Positions 1 through 10,587 of a DNA stretch of 64,000 bases are shown here, one piece after another. The notes below the pieces were generated by a model that saw only the letters and a list, made by a program, of their open reading frames with translations, had not been told where the DNA came from and ran no database searches. Made by a program: the position numbers and the translations under genes. Source of the stretch: Loxodes magnus (Eukaryota; Ciliophora; Karyorelictea; Loxodida; Loxodidae); assembly GCA_946699065.1 (NCBI GenBank), contig CAMPDV010000389.1, forward strand, positions 186,001-250,000, given 5' to 3'. Position 1 is the first letter of the stretch. The number at the start of each line of letters is the position of its first letter.

Positions 1-57
1 TCTATTTTATACTGACTTTTACCGCCTCTACCTTCTATTATCTTAGCTAGATCTATA

Positions 58-540
58 ATGCATTCAATCTATGCTTATCCTAACCAAAATGATCAGGATG
101 AATGGAAAGGTGTGATATATAAGATTAATCTCACTGGATATGTTATCAGTTGGTAGAATGAGTGCAAATCTGAATCTTACTTCTGCCTCCAGTTTAATAC
201 TCCTTATCAAAGCTTCTTTTCCCCTTTGAAGATGAGCTCCCATCTTCTACTGCACTCTATAGACATTTGCTTTAGTGTTCGCTCCTTCCAGCTTTACTTC
301 CTTGCTTCAATAAGAGCTATTTAGCTCAAAACGCCTAGTCACCTCATTTCTTCCTCTTTAAGTAGCTTAGTCTTTTTACTTCTTTCATGTTCATACTACC
401 AGTTTATTAGATTAGATGAACAATCTCTTTTGCTTGTTTTGAGATTAGTAAATAAATAAGGATAAAAGACTCGATAAGGGAGAAAATAGCTGAGGACTGA
501 GAACGGATTAAGAGGATAAGGAAGAAAGAGAGTGAAGTGA
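58..540 (+). CDS. hypothetical ORF, 160 aa (tentative)
   Basis: Open from ATG 58 to TGA 538-540 with TAA/TAG read as Q and no internal TGA. The first ~50 residues are mixed and protein-like; the second half is rich in serine and leucine, then basic. I do not recognise the product. In a genome with only one stop codon an ORF of this size can arise by chance, so this is weak support. About 275 bp downstream comes the next plus-strand ORF, and nothing clear lies between. Confidence 0.22.
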
Positions 541-815
541 AAGCTGAGGACAAACAACCGTCTGAGTGATTAAGGTTTGAAAGGAACTTTTTAACTTAAG
601 TTAAGAAGGAAATGACTTAAAGCAGAAGGCTTAGCATAATATAAGTATGGATAGGTCTGAGATACTCTTCTCTTAGGGAAATTAGTTACGTAAATTAAAG
701 AAGTAAAAGAGTAGAATTTGGAACTTCGGTACTGATTATTCTGGTTGCCAAGCATTGAATTAGACTAAAATAAAGATCAAGAAAGACTCTCTTTAAGAAG
801 GAGATTATACTGGTC

Positions 816-1406
816 ATGCTGAACTGAGAAGGAAGGGTAGAGCTTAATGAAAGGATTTGATGAATCAAGCAAGAAGGAAGAAGAGGATAAATAACGGGAA
901 AGATACAGAACATTATTGATCCAACCGAGTTGAAAGCTATCTAAGTATAAGCTGAAGATTAACTGGCAAATCTTAGTGTATGACACAATAAGCACGAACA
1001 ATATCCAGAAGTAGGAAGAGGCCAAATAGAATGTCCAATAACTCTAAAAGTAACTCAATTAAAAGATTGACACCAAAGCTAACTTAATTCATTAAAGTTT
1101 TTCAATATAAGAAGAGCTTTTCAAGCAAAGTCTGTCAAATTAAGAGTCAATTTTAAGTAAAATCCAGTTAATCACTCACTTTTTAAGGTCAAAGTAAAGA
1201 GCAAAAGCATATAAGATATAAGCTCACGTAAGTGGTTTAATTAACCATACGAGGACAATGAAATTGGGATAATAACCCTTAGCCTCTTGTCATCTAATTG
1301 TGTAGGTAGCATGTATGGGTTTGAATAAATAGCTTAATATGAGTAAGTAAGAGAGTAAGCTAGAGTAGCCTTAGATAGTCAAAAGTGTTAATAATAAACT
1401 TAGTGA
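816..1406 (+). CDS. hypothetical ORF, C-terminal part best supported
   Basis: Reading from ATG 816 to TGA 1404-1406 gives 196 residues, with TAA/TAG as Q and several TGA as W. From about 900 onwards the composition is convincingly protein-like, polar with alternating hydrophobics, and the last residues are Q-rich before the TGA. The sequence upstream of 900 is purine-rich and looks open in all three frames, so the start is uncertain and a frame change near 870-900 is possible. It ends only 19 bp from the end of the minus-strand gene at 1426-1689, so the two are tail to tail. No known family recognised. Confidence 0.38.
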
Positions 1407-1425
1407 AATGTTAAAAGTTCAGTGA

Positions 1426-1689
1426 TCAGATTTCGTGTAATCCTCTGTATTGAACTCTTCTCAGAGTGAAGACCTAACCTGTAGCAGGGTCTGCCATACA
1501 TTTGTAGTCAACTTGGCGCTTGGAGCAAAATGTGATGGGGAAGTTGCTTGGTATAACAAATCCTAAGTAAGCCCAGAACATGAACCAGCAAGTGTTACCG
1601 ACTATGTTAATGTTACGGAACCAGAGGCTTAAAGTTGGATTTGGTTGAATAGCAACTCTTGGAATTCTTTTTAGCAATGGGTGCACCAT
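1426..1689 (-). CDS. small single-pass membrane protein, 87 aa
   Basis: Starts at ATG 1689 and reads through one in-frame TAG (Q, after A-T-G) to TGA 1426-1428. The N-terminus is basic with proline (residues 1-22). One strongly hydrophobic, aromatic-rich segment with W-F-M-F-W-A-Y spans about residues 24-50, followed by a polar tail with two cysteines and ending G-L-H-E-I. Codon choice is less AT-biased than in the surroundings, which suggests real constraint. A short, basic, single-pass protein of this kind would fit a mitochondrial inner-membrane complex subunit, but I cannot assign it to a family. It converges with the ORF ending at 1406. Confidence 0.65.
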
Positions 1690-1761
1690 TTTTATTATGT
1701 AAATCCTTAAAGCTATTTAACATCTAAATATCCTCTCAAATAAAGTCTATTTAAATACTTA

Positions 1762-2217
1762 ATGGCTGTAAGTTAAAAAGGCAATAATGAAGTAAAAGGT
1801 AAGGGAAAGAAGGTAAGTGGAGTAATAGGGTTTATTACTATGCTAGTGATGTTTAATGTACTTGATGCTTAAGAGGGAATTTTGGCATATGTAGTAACTG
1901 AAAATCTGTCAGTTGAAGATAATAATAAAGCTATATCAGCATATCAAGATAGAAGTATAGGTTATACTGGAGAATCAGGAATTGGTAGTAAGGTTAAGAT
2001 TAGGTAGTATATGTAAGAGCAATAGAGAGGAGATTGAAATTGCAATAGTAGTTTTAAGGTAAAAAGAGAAGAGTGGAGAGTAAGAAGCTCAAGGGGTAGA
2101 GTTACTATGCTGCAACTATTAAAGTTGCTATATGAAGTAGCAATGTTAACTGCAAGCTAGAAAGTCCTTTTGAGTCAGGACTGGAAGAAGGAAAGAAATC
2201 CTACTGATATTGATTGA
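1762..2217 (+). CDS. hypothetical ORF with N-terminal hydrophobic segment (tentative)
   Basis: ATG 1762 to TGA 2215-2217 is open for 151 codons, with TAA/TAG as Q and one TGA as W near 2035. A lysine/glycine-rich start is followed by a hydrophobic stretch (about residues 22-37, V-I-G-F-I-T-M-L-V) that could be a signal anchor. The remainder is polar. No family recognised; the length is not far above chance for a one-stop code. Confidence 0.25.
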
Positions 2218-3600
2218 ATTTTGAAGAAAGAATCCTAGAGAAGATGATGAACTGTTAGAAGCAGTGATGTGTCAACCTTGAATCTTAAGATTCTGTTAAT
2301 ACATAACTATTGCTGTGTGGTGTAATGTTTGAAAAGTCACTAAGAAACCATAGAATGCCACAAATATCATAAAGGGAAAGTAATTTCACTAATGATAAAA
2401 GTTTATACCTCAAAATGGTAAAGAGTCAGCATTTGTATACTAAATTAGAATATCTAAAGCTTAGCGAAAGAGAAAGAAGGCAAAGAAATTTATAATTGGC
2501 GAACAAATCATACTAGCAGCAATAAGCATATTCAAGTAGCTCAACAGCATTTTAAAGTACTAAAAGGATTTTGGTATCTAAAAAGGCATCAAGGGGAGCA
2601 TATCCCCAACTTAGAACAGGCTATCAAAACTTGAGTAAGCATGGCTTAAAGTGTTATGAAGTGCTAATTCGAATCTTACCTACTCTACAATATAAGGAAG
2701 AATTTTAGGGCTTGAATGGTAGAATAATGAAGTACTACAAATTGATCCTATGTATACATAAGACTAGTTAAGCAAAGACTCTCTTTAAGAGTTAGAATAA
2801 TAAGAGCAAGTAAAGGTATACTAGTGCTTCTTCAAAGCTATTTAGTTAAACAGCAGTGAAAAATACGAATACCAGTTAGGCTCATTTCAATGAGTATAAA
2901 TAAGGAGCTAAAAGCTATTATAAGGCATAGTAAGGTTATAAATACCGATTCTTGTAATACAATCAGTTACTGAAAGGGCTCATTCTACAAGTCTAAAGTC
3001 TTTTATATTATACGGGATTATTAAGCTAAATCCTACTGCTTTTATGCTATATATTGTAATTTTCTTCTTAACCTTCTAGAGTTAAGATTTTAGGCTCTTT
3101 CTTATCAATCCATTGTGTTAAGTCGATTTTTCAAATCGACCATCAGGGATTTTATCCCCCCTGTCTTATATCCTAGATAGGCTTCCTATGACTTCTTTGT
3201 TACATACTTTAACTGTACTTTCTCAAGACACTTTCGGCTTATTTCTTGTCAATCTGAGTCAACTTTCATATCATTAAAAGGAGTCTAAATAACTCAATAG
3301 ACATAATAGCCAAAAAGCAGAATTAAGGTACTAGAGTAACATACTGAGAAACGCTGTTTGAAGCTTCAATCTAAATCCAAGCAAATCAGCAAAATAGGAT
3401 GCAAAGGAAAGATCTAGAAAGTATGTAAGGTTAGGAAGAATCGACAGTAGTTGAAAGATAAGAGAGGAACTTCATATCTTATAGCTTATGAACAGATGAA
3501 GTATCTTTAAAGGAAAGGGAACTAGCATCGATTTTAGCAAAGAAAGGATAATAAAAATAACTTGGCTAGATTTAAAGCTTTATGCTTGTAATTTAATTAA
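2218..3600 (+). other. no intact gene; faint TPR remnants
   Basis: I see no complete gene. Short plus-strand stretches (about 2660-3000) resemble TPR units broken by indels, for example E-V-L-Q-I-D-P near 2735, consistent with decayed relatives of the TPR gene that starts at 3617. Elsewhere nothing is recognisable. Confidence 0.3.
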
Positions 3601-3616
3601 TAAAGTTAGGGTCAAA

Positions 3617-4453
3617 ATGTAAAAAGCAATGTAGTATAATGATCAAGGAGATTAACTATATTATGAGGGAAACTACTAAGAAGCTGTTTAATGCTATAAT
3701 TCTGCTATTTAGCTTGACCCTAATCTTGCTATAGCTTACAGTAGTAAAGGACTTTCACTCACAGGTATGGGTAAGTATGAGGAAGCTATCCAGTGCTATG
3801 ATGCAGCAATTAAACTGGATCCTAATGATGCTATTACGTATAATAATAAAGGTCTTACGTTGATATACTAAGGGAAATATAATGAAGCTATCGAGAGCTT
3901 GAATATGGCGCTTCAAATTGAGCCAGGTTATGCGGCTGCTTACAACAATAAAGGAGATGCTTTTAACATGACAGGCAGATATAATGAGGCTATTGAATGC
4001 TTGAATACAGCTATAAAGCTTGAGCCTACTTATATAACTGCCTATATTAACAAAGGAGAGTCATTTAGTAAGCTTGGTAGGTATGAAGAAGAAGTAGAGT
4101 GTTACAACGTTTTGATTCAGATCAATCCTGATGATGCATCTGGCTATAATAATAAAGGAGCTGCTTTGAATAACATGGGAAGATATGCAGAAGCTATCGA
4201 ATGCTTAAGCATAGCGAATCAACTCAATCCTAATCTCCCAAATCCATATAGACATAAGGGCTTTTCTCTATAATAGCAAGGGAAATATGAACAAGCCATC
4301 GAGAGCTATAATACAGCCATTCAGCTAAATCCTAGTTACGCAGACGCGCATTATAATAAAGGTATAGCTCTTAAAAGCTAAGGTAAGGATTAAGAAGCTC
4401 AAGAGTCATTTAGCATAGCTGTTAAGTTGAATCCCAATTTAGTAGTTCCATGA
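3617..4453 (+). CDS. TPR-repeat protein without kinase domain, 278 aa
   Basis: ATG 3617 to TGA 4451-4453 is exactly 279 codons and reads as eight tandem 34-residue TPR units. Each has the consensus G-K/R-Y-x-E-A-I-E-C, A-I-x-L-x-P-N, and A-Y-N-N-K-G. The N-terminus (M-Q-K-A-M-Q-Y-N-D-Q-G) matches the start of the TPR-kinase paralogues. Many Q residues are encoded by TAA or TAG and there is no internal TGA. TPR solenoids bind peptides and act as adaptors. This copy stops after the TPRs where its paralogues continue into a kinase, so it is either a kinase-less paralogue or truncated; no kinase sequence follows. The stop context is T-G-A-T-A-G. Confidence 0.88.
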
Positions 4454-5254
4454 TAGAGCTACAAGTAAGTATTAGACCCTCTAATTAAACATTTAATAAA
4501 TAAGTATTAAATAGCCTCACTAAGGTCAAACACACAAGCCTTCTAGTTTCATAGGCTTATATCTATATAGGTCACTCTAGCTCTGCTTATCTTTAGTAAT
4601 ATGCTAAATAAAAGGAAGCAACTAGTCTAACTGACTTTATATGATTCTCTCTTTCTAATAATCTTCTATAAAGGGCTTGGAAAATCTTTCAGATCAAACG
4701 TAAATTTATCTAAAGCCCATTTTATATATCTTAGCTTGTATAATTAAGAGATGAACTCATAAGCTTGACTGTGTTGAAAGGAAGGATTCAAGGATAGTTC
4801 ATCAGCTTTTTTTATATCTCAAATTTAGAAGAAAGTTCAGTCTTTATATAGAAGACAGTATATCATATAAGTATGTAGTTCCCTTGATGATATGAGGAAT
4901 AAGCTAAGAAGCAAAATGACTATAAAGACATAAAATCGTAAATTCATGCTTAGAACTATATAAATTTAAGCCAAAGTCAACAATCTTTTCATACCTTTAT
5001 AGTACTAGGAATCAGAATGTAAGGACATCATTAATACATCACGAGAAATAAGATTTATTTGGTCCGTAATCTTTTGTAAAATTATCGATCATACAAAGAT
5101 ATAAAAACGTAAGGTAAAAGTAGAGCAGTTATTATCATACGTATACTTCAGCTATGGTAACATTAATTATGCTTTCAAGTATTTAAAGAGATTATTTATT
5201 AAGAACTTCAAAATCAAAGCCTAATATTTAATAACTTAAGTTTATAAATTGTCA
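4454..5254. other. no gene seen between convergent TPR genes
   Basis: AT-rich sequence between the end of the plus-strand TPR gene and the end of the minus-strand TPR-kinase pseudogene. I found no coding frame or clear repeat that I could support. Confidence 0.4.
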
Positions 5255-7990
5255 TCAAGACTTACTCTCTTCTTTTCCCTTATCTTGAGATTAGTTTTCC
5301 ATTTTCTGGTATAATAATTAGGTTTCCCCTTACTACTGGATTTATTGCTATGCTTGCTGAGGTTTTAATTCCTTTTACGATGTAAGATTTTGCTACACCT
5401 ATTAAGTTCCCATCTACCTATTGCCTTATGTCTACCATTTCTGTTTTATTTAGTCTAATTACTTCTTAAAAGTCAAGATATCTGGTCTACTGTTTTGATC
5501 AAAACTAAGCACTACTTTAGTAGCTCTGCTAATTCTGGTTCTTATGTTATTTCACTTGAAAACTAGGGGATTCTTTTATCCATATAAATTTCTTTCATTA
5601 TTTATAATGGAGAAGTTAAGTCTGGGAATGGTAAGGCTTCGTTAAAAATCTCAACTGCTATGCAAGCCAAAGCCCAAATGTCGCTCTTTTAGCATACTTT
5701 ATTTTCGAAAAGCTCAGGAGCCATTCATTATGATGATCCTTTAGACTCTAATGTCGTTGTTACATTTGCTTCATTTATTAATCCTAAGTCAGCTATTTTA
5801 GGAGAGTCGTTATCATCTAGCAGATGTTAAGTGATTTCATGTCTCTATGGATCAAATTTCTAGAATGGATTGCCATCAGTCCTTCAGCAATTTAGCTTAG
5901 CAGATTAAGCTTCTTGAAAACCCTTTTTTAAGGTTTAGTTTTAAAATCCTAAAATAACTAATTAGATTCAATGATTTTGAATAGATTCCCTTTTGATATG
6001 AAATCAGTTAAAAGGCAGAACGAATACTTATCTTCTTCACTATCATCAATTGCTACTCCTATTAGCCTTAAAACTCTTTAATGGTTGACAGACAGCAAAG
6101 CTTTGCATTCGAGATAATATTCATTAATTAGCTTCTAAAGATTTCTCTTTTAGGTCATTATCTTGAGAGCATAATCGTTTCCATCTATGTTTATTAGATA
6201 TACAGTGCCAAATCCACCTTCACCTAAGACTGTTAGATTATTCAAGAACTGCTCATTTGGAATTAAATCTCTATATTTCCATATTCATACCTATGATCTA
6301 TTATCATAACCTGCACCCTTTAACTTTAAGAATTCCCATATTTTTGGATTGAAATTTCCTTTTTAGGAATCACTAGTTTTGGATTCAATTTTACTGCTTT
6401 ATTAAAGCACTCTAGTGCTTCATAATCCTACCATTAATCTAAAAGAACTTAACCTTTACAATGAATAGCTTCAGCATAGTCAGGTTTTAAATTTATAGCT
6501 ATATTTAGACTTTCAATAGCTTCAGCATACAATCCTAGCTTATATAGTGCTAAGCCTTTATTCTTATGTGGATTAGCAAAACTGGGATTTATCTTTATAG
6601 CTTAATCACAACTCTCTATAGCTTCTTTATATTTTCCTAATTTATTAAGTATAAAAGCTTTATTATTATAAGAAGGAACTTTTAAAGGATCTATTTAAAT
6701 AGCTATGTTGTAAGTTTCCACTGTTTCTTCAAATTTTCCTAATTCTTCCAATAAAAATGCTTTTTATTACTAGAATTAGTAAAGTTAGGGATCAAGTTAT
6801 AAAGATTTGTTATAGTTGTCGAGTGTCTCTTATTTTTATCCTAATTTATCCAAAGCCAAACCTTTGTAGTAATAAGCATATCATAATTAAGAATCCAATT
6901 CTATTATTTTATCAAAACTTTCAGCTGCTTCCTAGTATTTTTATAACTGTATTAAAATAATTCCTTGCTAAAAATAAGCATCAGTATATTTAGGTTCTAT
7001 TTCTATAGTTTTATAAAAGTATTCAATAGCTTCAGTGTATCTTTCCAATTCACTAAGGGCTTTTCCTATCTAGTAGTAGACATTTGCATTTTACGGATCT
7101 ATTTCTATAATTTTGTTAAAGTTCTCAATTGCATCTTCATATTTTTTTAACTGTATCAAAGTAGTTCCTTTAAGATAGTAAGCACTAATATGCTTGGGAT
7201 ATAATTCAATAGTTTTATAAAAGTATTCAATAGCTTCATTGTATCTTTTCATTTCATTAAGGGCTTTTCCTATATAGTAGTAGGCATCTTCATTTTATGG
7301 GTCTATTTCTATAACTTTATTAAAGTTTTCAATTGCATCTTCATATTTTTTTAACTGCATTAAATTAATTCCTTTAAATGTGTAAGCATCAATACATTTG
7401 GGATCTATTTCAATAGCTTTGCTGTAGTTTTCAACTGCTTCAATGTTTAAGTTCAGTTCTTTAAGTGCCTTTCCTTTGTAGAAATAGGCATTTACATTTT
7501 ACGGATTTAATTCTATAACTTTGTTTAAATTTTAAATAGATTCGTTTCATTTTCCCTGTTCTTATAGAGCTAATCCTATAAATAAGTAAGCGTTTGAATT
7601 CTTAGGATTTTTTTCAATAACTTTACTAAAAGCTTCTATAATTACTTGGTGCTTTCCTAACTTTATCTATTTTATAACTAGTTAATAATATTCAGAAATA
7701 GGTTTTGTCTTCTACTCAATACTTTTTTCAAAGCATTCGATTGCTTCAGTATAGTTTTCAAGTTCAAAAAGAGATAAACATTTGTACCAGTAAGAAATTT
7801 CATTATCTGGATTTAATTCTATGGCTTTATTGAAATACTCAATAGCTTCTTTGTGATACTTAAGATTTTATAGGGCAATTCCTTTTTAACGATAAACTTT
7901 ATGATTTTTGGGATCGATACTTATAGCTTAATCCAGGCTTTCAATGGCCTTTTCTTATTAACCTTATTATATCAATATTTCTACTTCCTG
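5255..7990 (-). pseudogene. 5'-truncated, frameshifted TPR-kinase copy
   Basis: Read on the minus strand this is a mirror copy of the gene at 10588-14274: about 14 TPR units (7985-6400), then a kinase domain, ending at tandem TGA TGA (5252-5257). Two lesions are visible. First, relative to the sister copy 1,184 bp are missing at 7978-7982, which removes the start codon and about the first 320 codons; the joint is at a shared 5-bp A-G-A-A-A. Second, one base is missing at about 5823 inside the catalytic loop (between H-R-D-M-K-S-L-N and L-L-D), where the paralogue at 24.3 kb has it. The TPR part and kinase N-lobe resemble the 10.6 kb gene, while the C-lobe is closer to the 23.8 kb gene, suggesting gene conversion. 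Confidence 0.82.
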
Positions 7991-8305
7991 TATAGTTACA
8001 GATCTCTGCCTCCTCTCATATTTCCTAATAACTAGTAAATCAAGCCAGATGGATAAATGTACTTAAAGGGTCAAATATCAAGGAATAACTGTTCAGTACA
8101 GAGCAGGAGATAAAAAGTATCTATAATCCGCTTTTTATAGCAAGGAGTGATGAAGTCAGGTAAGCTTCTCAATGTATTCCATTATTACTATCCCAAAAAA
8201 CAAAAGTCAAGTACATATCAACAAGCTGACTTCCAGCAATTAGCATCAAAAATATTTCAGAAAGTAAACGAAAGTAAATTTGAAGTGGCTAGATTATTTT
8301 CGTTC
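5255..8305 (-). repeat. left arm of large imperfect inverted repeat
   Basis: Inverted copy of 10022-14274. It covers the TPR-kinase pseudogene plus about 320 bp of its upstream flank (7985-8305). The flank is nearly identical in reverse complement to 10022-10361, including the run from the agatctctgcctcc motif to the tttactttcg motif. Confidence 0.85.
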
Positions 8306-9180
8306 TTTATCAATTAGAGCTCGCTTTAAAGCTCCTCTTTTATCGCTTTTCTCAATCATTCTGATTCAAAGTATCTTTAGCTGTCTTTACTGGTATTAGA
8401 CTATAACTAAGTCTAATGGAGGAATTGAAAAGATATTTTTGTGTAAATATCTGAAGTTAAGGCATCTGAAAGCTACTTTTATATGATTATCTTTTTCTTT
8501 CCAACCAGTCAGACTTATTCCAGCATCCAAGCTAGTTAGTATAAAAAGCCTTCTCTTTATATTCCCTAAAAGCCTTTAGTTATTGTTCTCAACTTTGAGT
8601 ATAACTAGGCTTTTTACTATTATGCTGAAAAGCCTAAAGTTATATCTCTAATTGATCTGTTAATTATCCTTCTTCAGTAGATGGTCTATTAGTAGTAGGA
8701 CTTACTTATAGTGAGGTAGTAAATTAAGGCTGTTTATTAACTAGCATCGCATATTAATAGCTTCTGTTTCTTTAATCTCTAGTTCATATCACTAGAAGTA
8801 ACCCCAATTAGATGCTTATTTCTTATATGATAAATAAGTCCTTAATGGGATTTTAACTCACAACTCTCAAGTTATAAGCTTACGCTACAAGGTCTCATAG
8901 TCTTATATCCTCATGCTTTACTAAACTACTTTTATTTTGGAATTCTCAGTTCAGATGTAAAGGAGCACACCTATAAGTAAGTCTATAAGGTTGACTAGTA
9001 CTCATTTTTATCTCTCACTAGTAAAATGAAATAACGATCTCTTGTAATTATTAGTTCAGCTAGTTAAATAAATAAACTATAGCTAGGAAAATTGGTGGTA
9101 AAGCTAAATGCTTCTTAGCTTAAGTGACTTATAGTAGCAAATAATGACTAATGAAAGCCAATTCTTAGATATGTTATTGA
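8306..9180. other. palindrome spacer, first half; no intact gene
   Basis: Centre of the inverted duplication. It is homologous to 21950-22420, in the spacer of the other inverted pair, sharing the tagtaggacttactta block and a tRNA-like remnant. No intact coding frame seen. Confidence 0.4.
8840..8896 (-). pseudogene. degenerate tRNA-like sequence
   Basis: On the minus strand a T-arm-like segment ending in the TCCCATTAAGG acceptor side is preceded by an anticodon-like stem-loop (AAG-CTTATAA-CTT, loop anticodon TAT). The D-arm is eroded and the acceptor stem does not close, so this is not a working tRNA. A better preserved relative is at 22121-22190. Confidence 0.25.
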
Positions 9181-9920
9181 CTCCAATTTTTGTTTATTTT
9201 AAACTTAATTTAATTAGCCTTAAAATACTAGTTTTACTATACTAGGACCATTAATCTACTTTCCTCTCAACTAATTACTTAAGAACACATCCTTTGCTTC
9301 CAATATTGAGTCACTTTTCTTATTGGCTTAGTATTCAATGCTATTTATGCTTCTGCATCTTACTCTAGATAATGCCTTTACTCTATTAGCCCCTTTATCT
9401 ATTTAAAAGCTAAGAAGACATTCGTTGAAGTGACTGATTCTTGGTATTTATCACTTGAGTCTTTTCACAATCCAAAGCGAGAAATCTCTATCATAGCAAG
9501 ACTGTTTGCTTACATATATTCAGCATCCCTAGATTTGGCTAATCTATCCAGTATATTGTCTCTTAACGATATCTAGTAAGAACTTTGCAAAGTTCTCAGT
9601 ATTCTCTGCTATAACTTAAAAGAGAGCAACATCATTGAGCAAAAGTCATAAGCAGATAGAAACTCCATCTAAGCAAATTTAATAAGCTACCTTTCTTCCA
9701 ATAAGCTAAGTATGAGCTTATCTAGCTAAAGGATAAACTGAGTAGTATTAAGGAAGAGAAAGGGAAGTATTAGACTGTATAGAGAACTGGCATAGATAAA
9801 CTAAGGATATTTAGTAAAAGAAACTCACTTTATATCTAAGGTAGCTTTAAAGCTATCTCTGAATGCTATAATAGCACCTTTCCATAGATAGGAGTATCAT
9901 AGGTGTCATCTCATGAACAG
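9180..9920 (+). pseudogene. broken membrane/coiled-coil protein (family J, copy 1)
   Basis: Shares with 19108-19680 and 22680-23320 the motif R-R-H-S-L-K-W-L (W is TGA) at about 9415, then a hydrophobic region, then N-D-I-Q-Q-E (9570) and a Q/K-rich coiled-coil segment (E-L-I-Q-L-K-D-K, 9715). The frame changes at least twice between these blocks, so this copy looks dead. It lies upstream of, and on the same strand as, the TPR-kinase gene at 10588. Function unknown. Confidence 0.4.
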
Positions 9921-10445
9921 GAAATGCCTTTAAAAAGAGATAAGTAACTGAATAAGATGCTTATAAAATCTAGCTTCAGATGTAAATCCATGTAGAGAAA
10001 TATGAAACATAAGTAAGTCTGTAAGGATAATCTAGTCAATTCAATTTTACTTTCGTCTACTTTCTGAAACATATTTTTGATGCTAATTGCTGGAAGTCAA
10101 CTTGTAGATATGTACTTGATTTTTGTTTTTTGGGATAGTAAGAATGGAATACATTGAGAAGCTTACCTGACTTCATCACTCCTTGCTATAAAAAGCGGAT
10201 TATAGATACTTTTTATCTCCTGCTCTGTACTGAACAGTTATTCCTTGATATTTGTCCCCTTTAAGTACATTTATCCATCTGGTTTGATTTACTAGTTATT
10301 AGGAAATATGAGAGGAGGCAGAGATCTGTAACTATCCTTATACCTATACAGGAAGTAGAAACTAGAAGACTGAAGGAGCAGAAACTTAAATCTTGTCAAG
10401 TATAAAGGAGGAAAGAGACCCTTAACTGAACAGTACGTTAATAGC

Positions 10446-10520
10446 TGAAAATCCATTTTTAAGAAATAGAGAGAAAGAGGGATAAACTATTGGTTTCTGA
10501 TAAAATAAAACTAAATGCCT
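10446..10520 (+). promoter_or_regulatory. conserved block upstream of a TPR-kinase start
   Basis: A roughly 75-bp block (atagctgaaaatccattttt, then a gagaaagag purine run, then ggtttctgata) lies 70-140 bp before the ATG. It recurs before the paralogues at 20166-20240 (+) and about 26894-26970 (-). Conservation outside the reading frame suggests a promoter or 5'-UTR element; recent duplication alone could also explain it. Confidence 0.3.
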
Positions 10521-10587
10521 TTGACTTTAAGATGTATAGTAACTGAAAAGCCTTATTTAAAAAGGCAGAAATACAGTTATTATAGAA

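Noticed and set aside
6757..7150. Plus-strand ORFs of 61-67 aa, one duplicated at 12373-12558 on the minus strand
   Set aside because: They are antisense shadows of the TPR repeats in the two inverted copies of the TPR-kinase gene.
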